This document shows, in pieces, positions 60,523 to 64,000 of a DNA stretch of 64,000 nt. Numbering within the stretch: the first letter of the stretch is position 1; each line of letters starts with the position of its first letter. The position numbers were made by a program, and so were the translations under genes. The notes beneath the pieces are model-generated. The model searched no databases. It saw only the letters and a program-made list of their open reading frames with translations, and had not been told where the DNA came from. Source of the stretch: Pelomyxa schiedti (Eukaryota > Evosea > Pelobiontida > Pelomyxidae); contig JAHLWZ010000359.1 in the NCBI GenBank assembly GCA_020536535.1, forward strand, positions 1 to 64,000. Direction: 5' to 3'.

Positions 60523-60690
60523 GTCCCCAATTGGCAGGCTAATTGGCCAACAACAATGTGCCCGTAATAGAAAGAAAAGAAAAAAAGGCTCTGTGGCCCT
60601 TGAGTTGTCATACGAAACGTCTCTTTATTTTTTTTTCTCTGGACCAGACCATTTCTACAATTTGGATCTTGAAAGAGGGAGTTGGGCTGT

Positions 60691-62432
60691 ATGAGTGGAC
60701 CGAGCCGAGGCATTTCTTGTTTCTCGTTTGTGAGTGGTCTGGGTGTGGGCGCTGCGGCAGTGGCTGTTGGGTGTTGGTTGTATCGCCGCCGGAAGACCGA
60801 CAACGCCGCGACACCCCTTGGCGACATCAGCTCTTCGTCGCGTCTCTCGAGAGAAGATCTCCCGCCTGAAATGACTCCTCTGTCGCACTCTGTTGGTTTT
60901 GTGAAGGAGATCTCTGGGAGCGACGGGGCGGTGGCGTTGAGCTTGCGTGACAGGGTAGAGGGAATGTTCCTCACGATGGCCGTTGGCGATGCTTTGGGAA
61001 TACCGTTCGAAACTATGACGCAGGAACAAGTGGCCCGAATTCTGGGTGACAGCAATTACCCTGCTTACTTCCCGCCCTCTCTGAACAAACTAGTTCCTCC
61101 TGATCACCCAAAAGGTATGATTTGCTTTTATTGTTGGCAAGTTCCACTGCAGTTGTTCTCCCTTCATCACAAGAACAACATCAGTGAGCAACTGCAGTTT
61201 GCTGTGGTAGTGTCCTACAAACCTTTGTTTTAAATGGACCATTTCTTTCCAGGCTGTTGGACAGATGATACTCAGGTTCTTCCCTTTTTTCTTATCCTTC
61301 TACTAACTTGTTAATAGTTGAGCATGGCCATGGGACGCGGTATTATTCACTCTGTGAGAAACCTTGGAGTGTGTACATTGCATGAATGTTCGATCCATTA
61401 GTGACTTCTTCACAAAGCAAATTAGAGTTGTCATGCATTCAATAGTGAACGAGCACGTAACAGAGTGGTTCAAATCGACTGCGGGATGGGGTGGAACAAA
61501 GGACTCTGTTCAAGCAATAGCAGAAGGAAATGTCACTTGGAAACAATCAGGTTTTCTTATTAATTATGAGTTGCAACTTACCTGAGAAAAGGAAGACCCA
61601 GTGCTGTTGGCAATGGCATCTTAATGAAATTGGCTCCTCTGGCATTGTATTACCACTTTGTCCCAGATGCAACCTTGTCGAGGCAACACAAAATTGAGGA
61701 TGTGATGGTACTGTTCCATCTCTCGGTTAAACGATCTAAGTCCGGCAAGACTCTTAGCAGGGTGACACATCCCGGACCCGTACCATTGTACACAGCCTGC
61801 TTTCATTATGTATTTTTAGATGATATATTCAGGTTTGCTAGAAAAACCGTGAAGTCATGAAACCACTTACTGTTGAACACAAGTCAATCCCCTGCAAGCT
61901 TGTTAAAACAGCAAAAGCGTGCCGAACTTCTGCGTGGTCTCATCCCTGAGGCTGAATATTTTGAACGTGAAATGCTTCCCCCTAATGTGCTTGGTTTGCT
62001 GTCCTACCCACAACCAAGTCCAATATAATTCCACAGAAAGGAACTTGTCATCGAGAATCAAAGCCCTGCTTCAATGTGAATCTTCATACCACCCATGGCC
62101 CACAACAGAGGAGATCCTTTCAATTTCCGGTGGTGCCACTTTCCAAGCTATAGACTCTTTAACTGCTGTGTGTGGCTTGTTTCTCCAGGTAACATCGCAC
62201 ATACTTGCCATGGTTAACTTTTTACCAGGAGCCATTTGGCTTTGACACTGTGGTGCGTGCAACCAAAATGGGAGGCGACACAGACTCCAATGCGGCCATC
62301 ATTGGCACCATCGTGGGTTATATCTTGGGACCTCAGTGCATACCCAGGCACCTTCTTGATGGCCTGGCGTCACACTCCATTGTTGCTCAACACGCCACTG
62401 ACTTTGCCAATTTACTCTCTGGGATGTTGTGA
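60691..62432 (+). CDS. Membrane-anchored ADP-ribosylglycohydrolase (DraG/ARH family)
   Basis: The start is the ATG at 60691 (MSGPSRGISCFSFVSG). Residues 10-30 form one hydrophobic helix followed by RRRK, a signal anchor with the catalytic domain probably on the cytosolic side. The family core follows: RVEGMFLTMAVGDALGIPFE, then after an intron CWTDDTQLSMAMGRG with the metal-binding TDDT, AGWGGTKDSVQ, GNGILMKLAPLALYYH and, near the end, GGDTDSNAAIIGTIVGYILG with the second metal site. These enzymes remove ADP-ribose from proteins or hydrolyse related compounds using two Mg2+ ions. The closest look is to the bacterial/plant DraG-like group. About 480 residues; exons 61260-61860 are short with uncertain joins. 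Confidence 0.9.
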
Positions 62433-62588
62433 TGACAAACCAATGTTCCCACTCTTGTTCCCTCCTTACAAGTCAAAAATACAGTTTCTACTTTCTTCCT
62501 CCGACCACAATTTTCAAAAAGAAAAACCGTACCGCATGTTTGTGTGTCATTTGTAATAAGAATTCAACCATCAACACTTTGTTACCTG

Positions 62589-63926
62589 ATGTCAACCACC
62601 GATAGCAGACAACAACACCGTTTTGGCAAAGTGGTTGTTGTAGAACCCCCCTCGGATACACTGCACGATGCAGGGACCCATAATTCTCATTCGTGGCCGT
62701 GTCTCACGGCCAGGGAGCAGGTGGGGGTGTTGGCTGCTGGCGCCCACCCGCGCTGTGGTGCCTGTTGCGCATTGTTGGTACCTATTTTGGCGATTATGGG
62801 AGGATGTGGCGACGGCGCAGGAGGGGAATTTGACAGCACGTTGGTGCTGAGGGTGCTGTGGAATTGGATTATGGGACATTCCAGGTTCTACTGCATCAGG
62901 TTCCACACCACTGGCTCTCATGTGGTTATGATGACTTTTGGTGTGTCACCACTACTGCTGACACTTACACATAAAATGAAGTGGTGGGTTGACAGGGCCA
63001 CTGAGTCATTAATGGGGGCTACTCAGCATTACTTGATGGTTCAAAGAGGCCCACTGTGCTTTCTGCAGGACGTTGTGACAGGCCAAAGGGTGCCGTTCTG
63101 GACAAAGAAGAAACACTCCTGGAATGCCTGCTTGAACTCTAAGTGGTTTGCTTGCTGTGACCGGTCGTCAAGAAAGAAACTCCTTCTAATCGAGCTTCCA
63201 AAGCTGTACCCAATGGGTTCAACTTCCCTTGAACGGCAGACAACCGTTGTGCCACTGAGTGTTTGCAGCAGGAAGAAGCACTGCCAGCTGTCACTTGGCA
63301 GCTACAACGATAATCATCTCTTGATTTGCTTCGGAAATCACCTTTTCTTTTCGACCGATTGTGAGTTTCTTCTTGTGGACCTGGTGCAAACCACTCGCAC
63401 CAAAACCCTTGCAGTTCTGAGCCTAACTGTTCCTCTATGTGCTGGCCTGTGCCTTCCTAACCTTGACCCAATTGTCTGGGGTGATCAATGTGTATTGGCC
63501 AATCCAAGAACCGGGGGTTCTCGCTCTATTATTGTGATGTCAGAGGGTGCTGACTTCGCCATTAGCATTGAGGAAGCAACAGGAAAAATTCAACCCATCC
63601 AATCCCATATGATTGGGGTTGGGGACGATGACTCTAGGTCATTGTCACTTCTCAGCCAGTCACAGTTCTGCATAACCACCGAAAAAGCGGAGGATTCCTA
63701 CGAAGTGTGGGATGTCAATGACACAGCCAGGCCCATCAGGACACCAGGGTTCCGCGAAGGGTGCACGGCGGCTCACGCATTTGTTGAAGGTGGACTGCTG
63801 TTCCATATGAGCGAATCACTCACGGAAATGCACGTGACTGAGGAGTCCTCTGGTGCCCCGGTCATTGCTTTCAAGTTACTCGAACGACTGAAGGAAGTCA
63901 CTAAACATTTCTCCTTTCACCCATGA
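62589..63926 (+). CDS. Intronless protein of unknown family, possible beta-propeller
   Basis: A single open frame of 445 codons from ATG 62589 (MSTTDSRQQHRFGKVVV); the frame is open further upstream but without better context. The N-terminal part contains TAREQVGVLAAGAHPRCGAC, a segment I associate with large lineage-specific families in Archamoebae, though I cannot verify that here. The rest is made of short hydrophobic strands with repeating units of about 45 residues (for example LLLIELPKLYPM, FLLVDLVQTTRTK, SIIVMSEGADF, YEVWDVNDTARP), consistent with a beta-propeller. No signal peptide or membrane segment. It differs from its neighbours in having no introns, suggesting retrocopy expansion or recent duplication. 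Confidence 0.75.
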   Translation: MSTTDSRQQHRFGKVVVVEPPSDTLHDAGTHNSHSWPCLTAREQVGVLAAGAHPRCGACCALLVPILAIMGGCGDGAGGEFDSTLVLRVLWNWIMGHSRFYCIRFHTTGSHVVMMTFGVSPLLLTLTHKMKWWVDRATESLMGATQHYLMVQRGPLCFLQDVVTGQRVPFWTKKKHSWNACLNSKWFACCDRSSRKKLLLIELPKLYPMGSTSLERQTTVVPLSVCSRKKHCQLSLGSYNDNHLLICFGNHLFFSTDCEFLLVDLVQTTRTKTLAVLSLTVPLCAGLCLPNLDPIVWGDQCVLANPRTGGSRSIIVMSEGADFAISIEEATGKIQPIQSHMIGVGDDDSRSLSLLSQSQFCITTEKAEDSYEVWDVNDTARPIRTPGFREGCTAAHAFVEGGLLFHMSESLTEMHVTEESSGAPVIAFKLLERLKEVTKHFSFHP

Positions 63927-64000
63927 AACTCCATTGTGCCCCCTGAAGCAAGCCGGCAACCCCACAAAGTGCCCTCTGATCTTGACTGTCTGGAACCTCA

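Noticed and set aside
1-64000. CRISPR arrays, insertion sequences, bacterial operons or riboswitches
   Set aside because: No spaced direct repeats, terminal inverted repeats, transposase motifs or ribosome-binding sites were seen; the gene structure is spliceosomal throughout.

Overview
This window is eukaryotic nuclear DNA from a gene-dense protist. Most genes are split by very short introns (about 24 to 65 bases, GT..AG, pyrimidine-rich 3' ends). Intergenic gaps are often under 300 bases and neighbouring genes commonly diverge from a shared short promoter. A U2 snRNA, a Pol III-type tRNA-Ala, formin, transportin, CCT1 and a TLC protein confirm a eukaryote. A hybrid cluster protein (an anaerobe marker), the amoebozoan-like set of actin, EF-hand and kinase genes, and long homopolymer-rich N-termini fit an anaerobic amoeba of the Archamoebae type (Pelomyxa or Mastigamoeba-like). 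That placement is an inference.

Layout. 0.2-10.6 kb: tRNA-Ala, then one giant gene whose reconstructed product (about 3,176 residues) joins a ParB/sulfiredoxin-like domain, a UPF1-type SF1B helicase and a UvrD/TRANK1-type SF1A helicase. 10.8-18 kb: a protein kinase lacking the catalytic Asp, a legumain, an RS-rich macrodomain protein and a weak histone-fold candidate. 18-26 kb: Sel1-repeat protein, a U-box/GNAT fusion, a dual-specificity phosphatase, a Nudix hydrolase, D-aminoacyl-tRNA deacylase, a myristoylated EF-hand protein and U2 snRNA. 26-38 kb: a dihydrolipoamide-dehydrogenase-like flavoprotein, a diaphanous-type formin, a calcium sensor, an EVH1-like proline-rich protein, a degenerate Ras-like protein and a SNX3-like PX protein. 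38-45 kb: an AGC kinase with a large RS-rich N-terminus and an extra C-terminal domain, then a secreted sulfatase. 45-53 kb: transportin, CCT1, a TLC membrane protein and a minimal U1-like RNA candidate. 53-64 kb: an orphan helicase lobe fused to a coiled coil, an unknown protein, a VWA + IFI44-like GTPase, hybrid cluster protein, a membrane-anchored ADP-ribosylglycohydrolase and an unknown intronless protein.

The genes are not an operon. Recurring themes are actin and calcium signalling (formin, EVH1-like, EF-hand genes), ADP-ribose removal (macrodomain, ADP-ribosylglycohydrolase, possibly Nudix), nucleic-acid surveillance (double helicase, orphan lobe, snRNAs) and lysosomal hydrolysis (legumain, sulfatase). 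The strongest candidates for new biology are the ParB-UPF1-UvrD protein, the U-box/GNAT fusion, the VWA/IFI44-like GTPase and the RS-macrodomain protein. All exon joins were made by eye from splice motifs and reading frame, so individual boundaries may be off.
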